A DNA stretch of 64,000 bases from Anaerolineales bacterium (GCA_028278545.1 JANQED010000128.1:103942-167941), one strand, 5' to 3'. Positions 1 to 9,422 are shown, counted from the stretch's first letter. Notes: a model not told the origin generated them from the sequence alone. A program made the numbers and translations.

Positions 1-401
1 GATGCGGCTAAGAGGATAAATACGATTGTCAGAAGACCTTTGATAAAAACAATCGTTTGTTTGCCTTCATGGCCTTCTTTGGCGAAGTTGATAGAGGATA
101 GATACTCTCTGATACTAGAAATTGCTGAAGATGCCGAATCCTCTACGGATGTCTTGAGAACGGGCGCGTATATCTTGATGAAGATGATGGCCTCGATTGC
201 AAATATTATGTAGTATGAGACCGATATATCGATCTTGATGGCGGTTATGATGAAAACGAGAATATAATTTATGACCAGGCTGAGTGCAAAGGATATCGAG
301 AGATCCTGAATAGGATTTCGTTTGATATTGAAAGCACGCAAAAGTAGAAAGCCGGGCAGAAAGATGATTTGTATGGTCGATAAGATTCCGAGGAGAAACA
401 T
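1..401 (-). CDS. Polytopic membrane protein, N-terminal part (runs off the window)
   Basis: The frame stays open from an ATG at 401 to the window edge (about 133 codons), so the C-terminal part is missing. The translation begins MFLLGILSTIQIIFLPGFLL and contains at least three hydrophobic helices, then a short polar stretch and another helix at the edge. I do not recognise the family; the start resembles multi-pass envelope proteins such as GT-C glycosyltransferases or DUF1616-like proteins, which fits the divergent membrane protein at 510 and the GT2 enzyme at 2915. A 98-residue reading in another frame of the same strand is low in hydrophobicity and rich in His and Arg, and is taken as a shadow. 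Product function is unassigned. Confidence 0.6.
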   Translation of the reverse strand, partial: MFLLGILSTIQIIFLPGFLLLRAFNIKRNPIQDLSISFALSLVINYILVFIITAIKIDISVSYYIIFAIEAIIFIKIYAPVLKTSVEDSASSAISSIREYLSSINFAKEGHEGKQTIVFIKGLLTIVFILLAA

Positions 402-509
402 GGGTCAGCAATTCCTGTTTTAGGCTATAGGGGGAATTTTAGAATATAGTACAATTTTGCGGAAGAGCCTGATTATGTTGGGACTTATGGATATTTCTAT
501 GTCGTCACA

Positions 510-2018
510 ATGAGCAATTTTATGCGCTTAAAAAATGTGAGTGTGATCACTTATATGATCATCTGGGGGACATATGTGATCCTGCGTATCCTGAGTGTAG
601 CCCCAATCGTCGAACCGAAAATCTACCCAGATAGTGGAACTTATTTAACAATAGCTTCTCAGCCTTTTTTTTCGGCTGATTTCTGGGGAGCAGGAACCCC
701 AATTATAACGCCATTAGTGTATAAATTGCTTGGGGGGAACACCCAGGGAATTGTCCTTTTCCAGAGTATCTTCTCGATTCTGGCCTGGACGATATTAGCT
801 GTCGCGGCTGCGCGATCGGTACGAACGCCCAGGTTAAAACCGCTCGCTTTTTGTACCATATTATTGTTCAGCCTGAGCGGAGAAATCATGCTTTGGGATG
901 GGGTGGTGCTCAGCGAATCGATTTCGGGTTCGTTGTCGGCTCTGTTCATTGCTGCCTGGTTTTGGTTCTTGGAAGAGCATAACTGGGATTGGGGGAAGGC
1001 GGCAATTGTGATGGGGGTGGGTGGATTATGGATGTTGACGCGTGATACCAACGCCTTGTTAGTACTTGGAGTGGCCGGGGTTCTATTGGGTCTGAGCATA
1101 GTCAAACTTGCTGATAAGCGTTATCTTTATATCGGGATTTTTTTCTTGGCCGTCTTCGCGCTGGGAATTGGTAGCGCCAGTTCTGGCGGTCGTTGGATTT
1201 CTCCAAACCTAAATATTATGTCACGACGAATCCTTACCAACCCTGAATATATTGAGTTTTATCAGCAAAATGGCATGCCAGTGACGCCCGAGGTTCTGGC
1301 TTTGGCAGGCGCAAAGGCGAGACCCGTTGATGCAGGATTTAGTGATGACCCTGCCCTGGATGAGTTTCATCAATGGCACGCAGAGAATGGAAGATCCGTT
1401 TACTTGAAGTTTTTGTTGTTGAAACCTGTTGACACTTTGCTGTCTCCCATCCAAAACATTTCGACGATGGTTTATACAGAGCCGCTTTTCTTATATGCTC
1501 CCCGTGGGTTTCGTTCACTCCTCCCATACCCAGTTGATCAAATCGCCTTTTTTCAGACCTGGAATCCTCTCACAGCCTGGATTCTCGGTTTCAGCGTAGT
1601 GATTGGGTTGACCTTTGCAATTTGGTCGAAAGATCGAAAATGGGCCGTCCCGCTGGTGATGCTTTTATTGGTCTACCCGCATTTATTAACGATTTGGCAC
1701 ATTGCCAACCCTGAAGCGTTGGAGTTCAGGCATGCTTATCAGTTCAATGTGCACCTAAGAACTTATGTTTGGATCGCGCTTATACTTGCGATAGATGATT
1801 TCTCGGCGTTGGTGATTTCCAGGCATATCTCGTCTATTAGAAAGCTGCATCGTGGTTTTGTTTGGGGTGGATTGTTTATCGTCATCGCCTCATTGGTGGT
1901 GGATTTCATACTCCCGGGACATGATACTTTCTCCATCGGCTATGCCCAGGGTTTTGGGTTAGTGTCGGGATTATTGCTAATTTGTTTTGGGCTCAGATTA
2001 CGTCAAAATTGGCAGTGA
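510..2018 (+). CDS. Polytopic membrane protein, probable GT-C-type glycosyltransferase
   Basis: This 502-residue protein has about ten hydrophobic segments. Acidic residues near the end of the first extracellular loop (motif KIYPDSGTY around residue 40) resemble the DxD/ExD position of GT-C enzymes that use polyprenyl-phosphate sugars, and a soluble region around residues 220-300 lies between membrane blocks. It sits tail to tail with the GT2 enzyme at 2031, which is of the kind that makes polyprenyl-phosphate sugars; together they would form a donor-making and donor-using pair. The GT-C assignment is inferred from topology and context, not from a decisive motif. The ATG at 510 has no strong ribosome site in front of it. 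Confidence 0.55.
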   Translation: MSNFMRLKNVSVITYMIIWGTYVILRILSVAPIVEPKIYPDSGTYLTIASQPFFSADFWGAGTPIITPLVYKLLGGNTQGIVLFQSIFSILAWTILAVAAARSVRTPRLKPLAFCTILLFSLSGEIMLWDGVVLSESISGSLSALFIAAWFWFLEEHNWDWGKAAIVMGVGGLWMLTRDTNALLVLGVAGVLLGLSIVKLADKRYLYIGIFFLAVFALGIGSASSGGRWISPNLNIMSRRILTNPEYIEFYQQNGMPVTPEVLALAGAKARPVDAGFSDDPALDEFHQWHAENGRSVYLKFLLLKPVDTLLSPIQNISTMVYTEPLFLYAPRGFRSLLPYPVDQIAFFQTWNPLTAWILGFSVVIGLTFAIWSKDRKWAVPLVMLLLVYPHLLTIWHIANPEALEFRHAYQFNVHLRTYVWIALILAIDDFSALVISRHISSIRKLHRGFVWGGLFIVIASLVVDFILPGHDTFSIGYAQGFGLVSGLLLICFGLRLRQNWQ

Positions 2019-2030
2019 TTATTCTTCATG

Positions 2031-2915
2031 TCAAAGATCGTGAGTCTCGCTTCGTTCAAATCTCAATTGGGCGATTTGTTCGGACACCAAGCCTACCATG
2101 AAGATGACTACGGAAACGGTCATCAACATCGCAGAGGTTGGCCCATAGCGTGTGTCTAGGACGATCACCTTGAACAGGCCATATCCAAATCCTGTCAAAA
2201 ACATCAGCGCACTGGCCGGAATGAAGATTTTTAGGGGCGAATAGATTGTTGCAATCCGCAGGATAATGATCAAGAAACGCAGGCCATCTCTCAGCAAGCG
2301 AATGTTGCTTTTTCCGGCTCTTCGCCGGCCTTTGATGGGCACATAAACCAGGCTGCGACCTGACCTTAGCGTCGCCAAAGTTATTGTGGTGGGGTATGAA
2401 AATCGGTTTGGCAGCAAGTAGACAAAACTTCGCGCCACTTCCGTTTTGATAGCCCGGAATCCGGATGTCAAATCTTTGATCTTGGTCTCGCTGATGTACG
2501 AGGCCAGCAAATTGTAGACTTTGTTAGCGAAGTCTCGATGGATATCTGTATCTGAATCGGATGTGCGCTCACCGACGGCCATATCATATGGGCCGATCTT
2601 CTCCAGCAGCCGAGGGATGTCTTCGGGAGGGTGTTGACCATCGGCGTCTAGCATCACCAGGGTCTTCCCTCGGGCGTGGCGGATGCCCGTTTTGATGGCG
2701 GCACCGTTCCCGATGTTGTAGGGGTGACGGATCACTTTCGCACCGGCTTCCTCAGCTCGCAAGGATGTTTCATCAGCGGAGCCGTCATCGATCACCAGGA
2801 TTTCATGCTCTGTTTCTCTGAGGGTTTCCTGTATCTTATGTATGACGTCCACGATATTCTTGGCCTCATTGTAGGCCGGGACGATAATCGATACGTCAGG
2901 GATATCATTTGACAT
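2031..2915 (-). CDS. GT2 glycosyltransferase, polyprenyl-phosphate sugar synthase-like
   Basis: The protein (about 294 residues) opens with SNDIPDVSIIVPAYNEAKN, the classic GT-A fold start, followed by LVIDDGSADET (nucleotide-sugar binding), MLDADGQHPPED with the metal-binding DxD, and TSGFRAIK. Two hydrophobic helices at the C-terminus would anchor it in the membrane. This is the DPM1/GtrB pattern: transfer of a sugar from a nucleotide donor to a lipid phosphate on the cytoplasmic face. I chose the ATG at 2915 rather than an upstream in-frame start at 2954, because a TTGGCC-N17-TATACT promoter lies between them and would start transcription almost at this ATG. Confidence 0.85.
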   Translation of the reverse strand: MSNDIPDVSIIVPAYNEAKNIVDVIHKIQETLRETEHEILVIDDGSADETSLRAEEAGAKVIRHPYNIGNGAAIKTGIRHARGKTLVMLDADGQHPPEDIPRLLEKIGPYDMAVGERTSDSDTDIHRDFANKVYNLLASYISETKIKDLTSGFRAIKTEVARSFVYLLPNRFSYPTTITLATLRSGRSLVYVPIKGRRRAGKSNIRLLRDGLRFLIIILRIATIYSPLKIFIPASALMFLTGFGYGLFKVIVLDTRYGPTSAMLMTVSVVIFMVGLVSEQIAQLRFERSETHDL

Positions 2916-2921
2916 GATTGA

Positions 2922-2950
2922 AGTATAGCCTAACTCGTAGATCGGGCCAA
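2922..2950 (-). promoter_or_regulatory. Promoter of the GT2 gene, predicted leaderless
   Basis: On the minus strand, TTGGCC (2950-2945) is followed after 17 bases by TATACT (2927-2922). Only six bases separate the -10 box from the ATG at 2915, so the expected transcription start is at or next to the start codon. Confidence 0.55.
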
Positions 2951-3062
2951 GCATGGATTGCCCTCTAAATCGATCTGTTAGAGGAGCGCGAGGTGCACCT
3001 ACAGGGCCGCTGATCGATTTGGGAAAATTTTGGGCTGAAGTATTGTGCAGGAATCTTGGAAA

Positions 3063-4802
3063 CTAGCGACAGATCAAAATGGGGCATTTAGCTGCCCTGA
3101 GCACAGCATCAACTGCGCTGCCGATGACAAGCTCAAGCATCGGTGAATGGCTGTATCCGCCCATGATAATTAGATCGAACCTGGCGCCATTTGCCGTTTC
3201 CAATATTGTTTCAGCTACGCCGCCATGACGGACGTGGATATCCCCGATTATTCTGTGTGTGTTCATATACCAGCGGGCTCGGGCGATGGCTTTCTGGGGG
3301 AAAGCGTCACCTTCATTGATGATCAGCACGGTCAAGGGGAGATCCTGCTTTCCGGCCAGATAAGCGGCAATGAAGAGCGCTTCGTCTGCCTTGGGGCTGC
3401 CGTCATACGCCAAAAGCAGTTTGTTTATTTCGGGTCGGTAACGGGGCACCACCAACATCGGGCGCGGACAGCGTTGCACCAGGCGGTGAAATCCCGGAGC
3501 CAAGCGCTTAAGACCTTCTTCGCTGGGGGGATGAGCCAACTGCACTACAACCAGATCGCTCCAGCGGGCACGTTCGATGATCGTGGGGGTGATCTCCCCC
3601 ACATCGACGGCCAATTCACCGGAAGTGCCACTTTCCTGACAGATGCGATTGAAGTTTCTGCGCATCTGTTGGGTTTCTGGAGTATTAATCTGTTTTTCCT
3701 TGGCGACAACATGCAATCCAAGAAGATTTGATTCTTCCCATCTGGCAATGATGAGTGCTTGATGGAGGGTCTGCCAGTTTTGGGTCTCTCCACTGATGGT
3801 TACAAGGATATTGTTAAAGAGATATTTGTAAGATTGCGAAGAAAGCTGTTGTTTTCGCCACTCGCCAGCCTTGGGCCCAGCCTCGATGGGCGCAGGAATG
3901 ATGCTCTCTCGGAGACGTTCTCCTAAGCGGGCGGTGATCTTATCCGGCCGTGAACTGAATTGGTCTGTCAGGTCTCTGGCGGCGTTCTCAGGGCCTATTT
4001 CCCAACCCAAATTTTCTTGTAATTCTTCTTTATGCTGTGAGATCCACACATATAAGTCGGTTTCTGTACGGTCGGGGAAGTCCCGGAGCATATCATGGGC
4101 TCGGATGATCTCGCGGGCAGGCAGGTAGCACTCTTCCAACCAGATTTGTGCAGCTTCGGGGAAGGAGATGACAGTGCCGTGCTCTTTTTGCTGCTTTTGC
4201 AACTGCTCGATTTGTCCTTCGATGATTTTATAACGTCCTGGAGAGGTGATCGTTAGATCAAGGTTGGGGTGTTGGTCATTCAACCGGGTGTGTTCGAGAA
4301 AGGCCTCGTGTTCAGCGGCGAGGATCAAGCTGTTGAGGTCTGTCTCTGGTGTGATCTCTATTGGTGAACTGATTTCGGTGACGTAGGCTCTTATGTCCGT
4401 GGCGCCCCGCTCCCGGGCGATGGAGACGCGGTGGTTACCGTCCAGCACGAAGTAAACCTCACCAATCTGATAAACCTGGATGGGCGGCATATCTTCCAGG
4501 TTTTTGTAGGCCGATTTGACGCGCGCCCATCGCACCCGTGATGAACCCCCGCGGGGCAGGAAATCGCGTGTGAATTCAGCATATCTCCCTACGCTGCCCA
4601 CAATAGCATCAAGGGGTATTCGCTGCAGGCCTCGGTCGTGGCTTTCCTGGGCTTTGATATGCTGGCGGACTTCCTCAAAGGGGAGCAAGTTGATCGGTTG
4701 CCCCTTGAGCCTGCGCAGAATCTCTCTGGCAGCCGCTAGCCGCCGGGCCCGCCGAAAATCTTCCAAAGCGATATCATGCGGGGATTTCTGTTCGTAAGAC
4801 AT
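3063..4802 (-). CDS. ParB-like domain fused to two universal stress (UspA) domains
   Basis: The 579-residue protein combines three parts. Residues about 60-150 resemble the ParB/sulfiredoxin N-terminal fold, with VYFVLDGNHRVSIARERGA carrying the DGNHR motif. Residues about 330-450 form one Usp fold (NILVTISGETQNWQ), and the C-terminal 130 residues form a second, starting KLLLAYDGSPKADEAL and ending with the ATP-binding pattern GGYSHSPMLELVIGSAV. The middle region (about 160-320) is helical and unassigned. The second Usp domain should bind ATP; the first lacks a clear G-x2-G-x9-G loop. In ParB-type folds the DGNHR motif contacts nucleotide, so the protein may sense or hydrolyse nucleotides. 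It follows the GNAT gene by 22 bases, probably in one operon. Confidence 0.75.
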   Translation of the reverse strand: MSYEQKSPHDIALEDFRRARRLAAAREILRRLKGQPINLLPFEEVRQHIKAQESHDRGLQRIPLDAIVGSVGRYAEFTRDFLPRGGSSRVRWARVKSAYKNLEDMPPIQVYQIGEVYFVLDGNHRVSIARERGATDIRAYVTEISSPIEITPETDLNSLILAAEHEAFLEHTRLNDQHPNLDLTITSPGRYKIIEGQIEQLQKQQKEHGTVISFPEAAQIWLEECYLPAREIIRAHDMLRDFPDRTETDLYVWISQHKEELQENLGWEIGPENAARDLTDQFSSRPDKITARLGERLRESIIPAPIEAGPKAGEWRKQQLSSQSYKYLFNNILVTISGETQNWQTLHQALIIARWEESNLLGLHVVAKEKQINTPETQQMRRNFNRICQESGTSGELAVDVGEITPTIIERARWSDLVVVQLAHPPSEEGLKRLAPGFHRLVQRCPRPMLVVPRYRPEINKLLLAYDGSPKADEALFIAAYLAGKQDLPLTVLIINEGDAFPQKAIARARWYMNTHRIIGDIHVRHGGVAETILETANGARFDLIIMGGYSHSPMLELVIGSAVDAVLRAAKCPILICR

Positions 4803-4824
4803 ATTTACAAGTTGAACGTAGGTC

Positions 4825-5313
4825 CTACAGCCAAAATTCTAATTCGATCTCGTCTCGGATCGCTATCCCGGCGTGTCCATGGTGCGGTATACCGGGTTTC
4901 AGCTTTCGCGCTTCATTGATCGCATCTCTGTGTAAAGCAGCCAGCAGGAAGCCGAATTTTTGATAAAAAGTCAGCGCTGACGTATTGTCATTGGTTGTGA
5001 TCAACCAAAGCCGTTGACACCCTGCCAAAACAGCAGCCTCTTTGACGGCGGTGATGAGAGATGTACCAATCCCCAAGCCCTCTTGCAGGCTATCGATGGT
5101 GACGATTTCACACTGGCTCCCTGCAATATGATAAGTGATCAAACCGACAGGTTCTTCTCTCTTCCAGGCGATATAGCCTGGGAGTTGGTCGGCTTGGTGA
5201 ACTCTCCCGCGCGAGACGACCTTGGTAGAACCCCAACGGGTATTCAAAGTATCCTTCACCCACGAGGAGTCATCGACAGAAGCTGGTAAGACGTCAAGGG
5301 ATGGATCATTCAT
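4825..5313 (-). CDS. GNAT-family N-acetyltransferase
   Basis: This is a single GNAT domain of about 162 residues. The acetyl-CoA loop is visible as LQEGLGIGTSLITAVKEAA (Q/R-x2-G-x-G/A), followed by LWLITTNDNTSALTFYQKFGF, the usual beta-5/alpha-4 region. The substrate is unknown. An in-frame start exists at 5361, but a consensus promoter (TTGACA-N17-GATAAT at 5357-5329) lies inside that extension, so I place the start at the ATG at 5313, giving MNDPSLDVLPAS. The gene is divergent to the aldehyde oxidoreductase and precedes the ParB/Usp protein. Confidence 0.8.
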   Translation of the reverse strand: MNDPSLDVLPASVDDSSWVKDTLNTRWGSTKVVSRGRVHQADQLPGYIAWKREEPVGLITYHIAGSQCEIVTIDSLQEGLGIGTSLITAVKEAAVLAGCQRLWLITTNDNTSALTFYQKFGFLLAALHRDAINEARKLKPGIPHHGHAGIAIRDEIELEFWL

Positions 5314-5328
5314 AGTGTTTCTGAAAGA

Positions 5329-5357
5329 ATTATCAAGTGACCGTGACGAAATGTCAA
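5329..5357 (-). promoter_or_regulatory. Promoter of the GNAT-usp operon
   Basis: Minus-strand TTGACA (5357-5352), a 17-base spacer and GATAAT (5334-5329). It lies 15 bases upstream of the ATG at 5313 and decides that start. Confidence 0.6.
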
Positions 5358-5431
5358 TCATGATTGGGTGACACCCTAAATCTCTGGTAAACTAGCAACC
5401 GCAGTTTGTGAACGATATCGCGGAGATATTT

Positions 5432-7252
5432 ATGCAGCCTATCCTCACCGTAAACCTCACCACTGGCGAAATTGACTCATTCAATGTTCCTGCAGATTGG
5501 GCGCATGATTACCTGGGCGGTTCATCTCTGGCGGCTCGTTTGTTGTATGATGATCTTTCTCATGATCTCGACCCGCTTTCCCCGGAAGCGCCTTTGCTTT
5601 TCCTTCCAGGTCCATTAACGGGCACAGCCGGGCCGGCGGTAGGGCGATTTGTCGTCTGCGCTCGCTCTCCAGCGACCGGGCTGTGGGGCGAATCCAACTG
5701 CGGGGGTTTCTGGGGGCCTGAGTTGCGCAAAGCTGGCTTTGATGGCCTCTGGGTCACCGGGAGGTCTCCGGGGCCAGTCTACCTTTGGATCAGCGATCAG
5801 CGGGTCGAAGTGAGGGACGCGGTACACCTTTGGGGGTTGGAAACAACCGCAACCCAGGATGCGATCATCCAGGAACTTGAAGGACATGGAAAACATCGGG
5901 TGGCGGTCATCGGTCCGGCAGGTGAATCTCAAATCCCCTTTGCAAACATCATCACAGATCACGGACGAGCAGCCGGCCGCACAGGGATGGGCGCGGTCAT
6001 GGGGGCGAAAAATCTCAAAGCAGTGGCCGTGCGAGGCGAGTGGGCAATCCCGGTAGCTGATGATAGCTATGCGGGGCTGCGCTCGAAGGCCAATCGCGTC
6101 TTGCGTGACGATAATTTCACCCGCGCTGCTCGGGAAACTGGCACGGCGGGCATTGCAGATTACGTGGATTACCTTGGTGAGATGCCCAAACGTTATTTCC
6201 AGGATGGGGTTTTTGATGGTGTAGATCAGGTGACCGGGGCGACGATGGCGGAAACCATCTTGACCGGCGTAAGCGCTTGCCATGCCTGTGTGGTTGCCTG
6301 TGGGCGAGTGGTGCAGCTTGCTGACGGTGATGGCGAACGTAAAGGCCCGGAATATGAGACCATTGTCGGCTTCGGCCCCAACTTGCTCATCGATGATCTG
6401 GCGTTTATCACTCGTATGGGCGAAATCTGCGACCGCTATGGGATGGACACGATCAGCATGAGCAACACCCTCGGGCTGGCTTTCACCCTGTTTGAACGGG
6501 GTTTTATCAATGAAAGGGATACCGGAGGTCTGCTCTTGGAGTGGGGAGACAAATCAGCCGTCGAGGCCTTGGTGCATCTGACCGTTAAACGTGAGGGCTT
6601 TGGCGCTTACCTGGCTGAAGGAGCGCTGAAACTTGCCCGGCGGTATAAGGTGGAAGAATTGGCCGTGCAGGTTAATGGTTTAGAAGTGGCTTATCATGAC
6701 CCGCGTGGGGCCTCTGGCATGGCCCTGGCATATGCTACCTCGCCTCGTGGTGCCTGCCACAACCAATCGGATTATTTCCTGGCCGATATCTATGGCATGG
6801 TCGAAGACAAACTGGGAATGGGGTTTTATCAACGTCAGGATGGTGCGGAGAAGGCGGCCAATGTAGCCATCCACCAGGACTGGCGCACGGTTTTCAATTC
6901 CTTGGTGATGTGCTTTTTCGCCAATATATCACCGGGCACTGTGCTGGATTTAGTGAACGCGGCCACCGGAGAGAATTTTTCCCTTGAAGAGCTGATGCTT
7001 GTTGGGGAGCGCGCCTGGAACCTGAAGCAGATGATCAATCGCCGTTTGGGGTTGGTCCGTGAGAATGACACGTTGCCTAAGCTTCTGAGAGAACCCTACA
7101 CCGATGGCGGCGCAGAGGGCTATGTCATCCCGCTGGAGGAGATGTTGGAGGCTTACTATCTGGCCCGCGGTTGGGAGCCAGCGACGGGTATGCCAACAAG
7201 GCAAAAGTCCAACGAATTGGGCCTGGATTGGGTAGAAGAGGCGGGTGATTAG
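5432..7252 (+). CDS. aor: Aldehyde ferredoxin oxidoreductase (tungsten enzyme)
   Basis: About 606 residues, the normal length of the family. It oxidises aldehydes to acids with ferredoxin as acceptor, using a tungsten bis-pyranopterin and one 4Fe-4S cluster. The N-terminal domain has YLGGSSLAARLLYD, GLWGESNCGGFWGPELR and TGMGAVMGAKNLKAVAVRG, typical pterin-contacting segments. The cluster motif CxxCxxxC is present as SACHACVVACGR, and the fourth ligand is probably the Cys in VMCFFAN. GTG at 5408 is in frame, but CGGAG at 5421-5425 is well placed for the ATG at 5432. The downstream NAD(P)HX repair gene is in the same direction, 39 bases away. moaCDE for pterin synthesis is present at 29.5 kb. 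Confidence 0.93.
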   Translation: MQPILTVNLTTGEIDSFNVPADWAHDYLGGSSLAARLLYDDLSHDLDPLSPEAPLLFLPGPLTGTAGPAVGRFVVCARSPATGLWGESNCGGFWGPELRKAGFDGLWVTGRSPGPVYLWISDQRVEVRDAVHLWGLETTATQDAIIQELEGHGKHRVAVIGPAGESQIPFANIITDHGRAAGRTGMGAVMGAKNLKAVAVRGEWAIPVADDSYAGLRSKANRVLRDDNFTRAARETGTAGIADYVDYLGEMPKRYFQDGVFDGVDQVTGATMAETILTGVSACHACVVACGRVVQLADGDGERKGPEYETIVGFGPNLLIDDLAFITRMGEICDRYGMDTISMSNTLGLAFTLFERGFINERDTGGLLLEWGDKSAVEALVHLTVKREGFGAYLAEGALKLARRYKVEELAVQVNGLEVAYHDPRGASGMALAYATSPRGACHNQSDYFLADIYGMVEDKLGMGFYQRQDGAEKAANVAIHQDWRTVFNSLVMCFFANISPGTVLDLVNAATGENFSLEELMLVGERAWNLKQMINRRLGLVRENDTLPKLLREPYTDGGAEGYVIPLEEMLEAYYLARGWEPATGMPTRQKSNELGLDWVEEAGD

Positions 7253-7291
7253 AGATCAGGATAAGGTATCTGGTTGATTGAGGACAAAAGT

Positions 7292-8920
7292 ATGAAATAC
7301 GTAACCGTCGAAGAGATGATTGCCATAGAGAAAGAATCTGATGCCGGTGGGCATACCTACCCGGAGATGATGGAATACGCCGGGCGCGGCCTGGCCGAAA
7401 CCGTCAGGGATGCGTATAGGCATCTAGAGAAAAAATCCGCTTTGGGCCTGGTCGGTTCTGGCAACAACGGTGGTGATACATTAGTGGCTTTTTGTTATTT
7501 GCTGGAGTGGGGCTGGGAGACAACCGCCTATATCGTGCGCCCTCGCCCTGACGATGATCCTCTCATCGAACGCCTCCGAGAGGCTGGTGGCACGGTATTG
7601 ACTTACGAAGAGGATACAAAATATAAGAAGTTGAGAGCGGCCCTCAAGCACCACACGGTGCTGTTAGATGGTGTCCTGGGGACGGGAATCCAACTGCCTT
7701 TACGAGGCCAGCTTTTGAAGACCCTGGAATGGGTGCGCAAGTCTCTCTCGACCATGGAAGCCCCGCCTCATGTGGTGGCTGTTGATTGTCCCTCTGGGGT
7801 AGATAGCGATACTGGAGAGGCTGCTCCCGAATGCATCCCCGCAGAACTCACCGTGACCATGGCGGCCATCAAACGCGGTTTGCTGCAATTCCCGGCTTAC
7901 AACCTGGTTGGATCGCTGCAATTGGTTGGGATTGGCTTGCCTGAGGGGATCAATGCCTATGAATCTATCCAACGCCAGGTTGCCAGCTCGGAGTGGGTGC
8001 ATGATGTGCTACCGGCGCGCCCTTTAGAGGCGCATAAAGGCACATTTGGCACGGCACTGATCGTCGCTGGCTCGGTCAATTACACTGGCGCAGCCGCTTT
8101 GGCTGGAGAGGCTGCTTATCGTATCGGCGCGGGTTTGGTTACCTTGGGTGTGCCAGGGCCACTGCATTCGGCGTTGGCGGGTCAATTGCCCGAGGTTACC
8201 TGGTTGCTGCTGCCTCATGAAGTAGGTGTGATTGAAGCGAGTGCCGCAAAAATCGTCAAAGAGAACCTCGAACGGGTTACCGCCATGCTGATCGGGCCGG
8301 GCTTTGGCCTGGAGGATACCACTGGAGAATTCCTGGTTCAGTTGTTGGCAGAGCAGGTGCCCAAGAAAAAAGCGCAGCTCGGCTTTGTGAAATCCACTGA
8401 TGAAGGCGGTGAGTTGGAAGCACCAGAATTGCCTCCCCTGGTTGTGGATGCTGATGGGTTGAAGCTGCTGGCTCGCATACCTGACTGGGCTGACAAACTG
8501 CCCTCGCCCGCCGTGTTGACTCCCCATCCTGGGGAAATGGCGGTGCTAAGTGAATTGGAAATGGAGAAAATTCAGGCTGATCGTGTGGGGTTGGCTGAGC
8601 GATTCGCCGCGCAGTGGGGGCATGTGGTGGTGCTCAAAGGGGCCTTCACGGTTGTCGCTGCCCCCGACGGCCGCACGATGGTCATCCCGGTGGCATCCCC
8701 CGCTTTAGCCCGGGCAGGTTCTGGCGATATTCTGGCCGGATTGATCGTTGGGTTGCGCGCCCAGGGTTTGGAAGCCTTTGAAGCCGCTGTGGCTGGAGCC
8801 TGGATCCACGCACAGGCGGGCCTGTTAGCCGCGGATGTGATGGGTTCAACTGCTGCTGTGATTGCCGGTGATCTTATCGGCACCCTGCCGGATGCATTAG
8901 TTCAGTTGGGATGCCCATAG
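7292..8920 (+). CDS. nnr: Bifunctional NAD(P)H-hydrate epimerase/dehydratase
   Basis: Repairs damaged NAD(P)H: the N-terminal YjeF_N domain (residues about 1-215) epimerises R- and S-NAD(P)HX and the C-terminal carbohydrate-kinase-like domain dehydrates the S form with ADP. Visible are GLVGSGNNGGDTLVAF and VDCPSGVDSDTGE in the first half, and HKGTFGTALIVAGS, ADGLKLL, LTPHPGEMAVL and ARAGSGDILAGLIVG in the second. The total of about 542 residues is slightly longer than usual; an insert rich in Lys and Glu (KSTDEGGELEAPELPP) explains part of it. A TTG start at 7274 is possible, but GAGG at 7280-7283 points to the ATG at 7292. Confidence 0.93.
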   Translation: MKYVTVEEMIAIEKESDAGGHTYPEMMEYAGRGLAETVRDAYRHLEKKSALGLVGSGNNGGDTLVAFCYLLEWGWETTAYIVRPRPDDDPLIERLREAGGTVLTYEEDTKYKKLRAALKHHTVLLDGVLGTGIQLPLRGQLLKTLEWVRKSLSTMEAPPHVVAVDCPSGVDSDTGEAAPECIPAELTVTMAAIKRGLLQFPAYNLVGSLQLVGIGLPEGINAYESIQRQVASSEWVHDVLPARPLEAHKGTFGTALIVAGSVNYTGAAALAGEAAYRIGAGLVTLGVPGPLHSALAGQLPEVTWLLLPHEVGVIEASAAKIVKENLERVTAMLIGPGFGLEDTTGEFLVQLLAEQVPKKKAQLGFVKSTDEGGELEAPELPPLVVDADGLKLLARIPDWADKLPSPAVLTPHPGEMAVLSELEMEKIQADRVGLAERFAAQWGHVVVLKGAFTVVAAPDGRTMVIPVASPALARAGSGDILAGLIVGLRAQGLEAFEAAVAGAWIHAQAGLLAADVMGSTAAVIAGDLIGTLPDALVQLGCP

Positions 8921-8958
8921 GACAAGATCTCCGGCGAGAGGTTGTTTTTAGTCAATGC

Positions 8959-8990
8959 AAAATCGCCCCAGACATAGCTGGGGCGATTTT
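8959..8990. terminator. Bidirectional terminator between convergent genes
   Basis: A perfect 13-bp stem (8959-8971 with 8978-8990) around a six-base loop, flanked by A4 and T4 that make it work in both directions. It separates nnr from the ytxH-like gene. Confidence 0.85.
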
Positions 8991-9011
8991 CAGTTCGTCA
9001 AAAATATTGCC

Positions 9012-9392
9012 TTAAGCCTCGCCTGCTTCCTCAGCGGCGTCTTTCTTGGCAATCCGCTTCTTGCCCGTTTCGAGGGCTTCCTCGATCTTGGCTTTTTGTT
9101 CATCGAGCACCACCTGGCCTTGCTGGCGCAACTCTTCTGCCTTGGTCTGGGCATCTTGGACGATCTTTTCCGCCTGTTGGCGGGCCTCGGCCACCCTGGC
9201 TTCAGCCTGGGTGCGCGCCTCGGCGGCTCTTTCAGCCGCGGTATCCTTTAGCTCGATGCCTTTTTCTCTGATATAAGTTCGGGTTTCCTCGCCTGATTGG
9301 GGTGCTAAGAGCAAAGCGACAGCCGCTCCGACTAATCCACCGAGCACAAATCCCGAGAGGAAGGCTCCAAATTCATTACTATCGTTACTCAT
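9012..9392 (-). CDS. YtxH-domain protein
   Basis: 126 residues: a short polar start, one glycine-rich membrane segment (GAFLSGFVLGGLVGAAVALLLAP), then QSGEETR and a long Ala/Glu/Gln-rich coiled coil to the end. This is the YtxH (general stress protein) layout: a membrane-anchored helix with no known catalytic role. The ATG at 9392 has AAGGAG eight bases upstream, so the GTG at 9401 is rejected as the start. It is followed closely upstream by another small membrane protein (9423-9863), and the two likely work together at the membrane. Confidence 0.85.
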   Translation of the reverse strand: MSNDSNEFGAFLSGFVLGGLVGAAVALLLAPQSGEETRTYIREKGIELKDTAAERAAEARTQAEARVAEARQQAEKIVQDAQTKAEELRQQGQVVLDEQKAKIEEALETGKKRIAKKDAAEEAGEA

Positions 9393-9422
9393 GATGATCA
9401 CTCCTTTATCTTACAAGATTCA

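Noticed and set aside
115..411. 98-residue minus-strand reading at the window start
   Set aside because: Another frame on the same strand stays open to the edge and gives a plainly hydrophobic membrane protein; this one is a His/Arg-rich shadow.
8024..8527. 167-residue minus-strand reading
   Set aside because: Antisense shadow of the nnr gene, whose motifs are intact.
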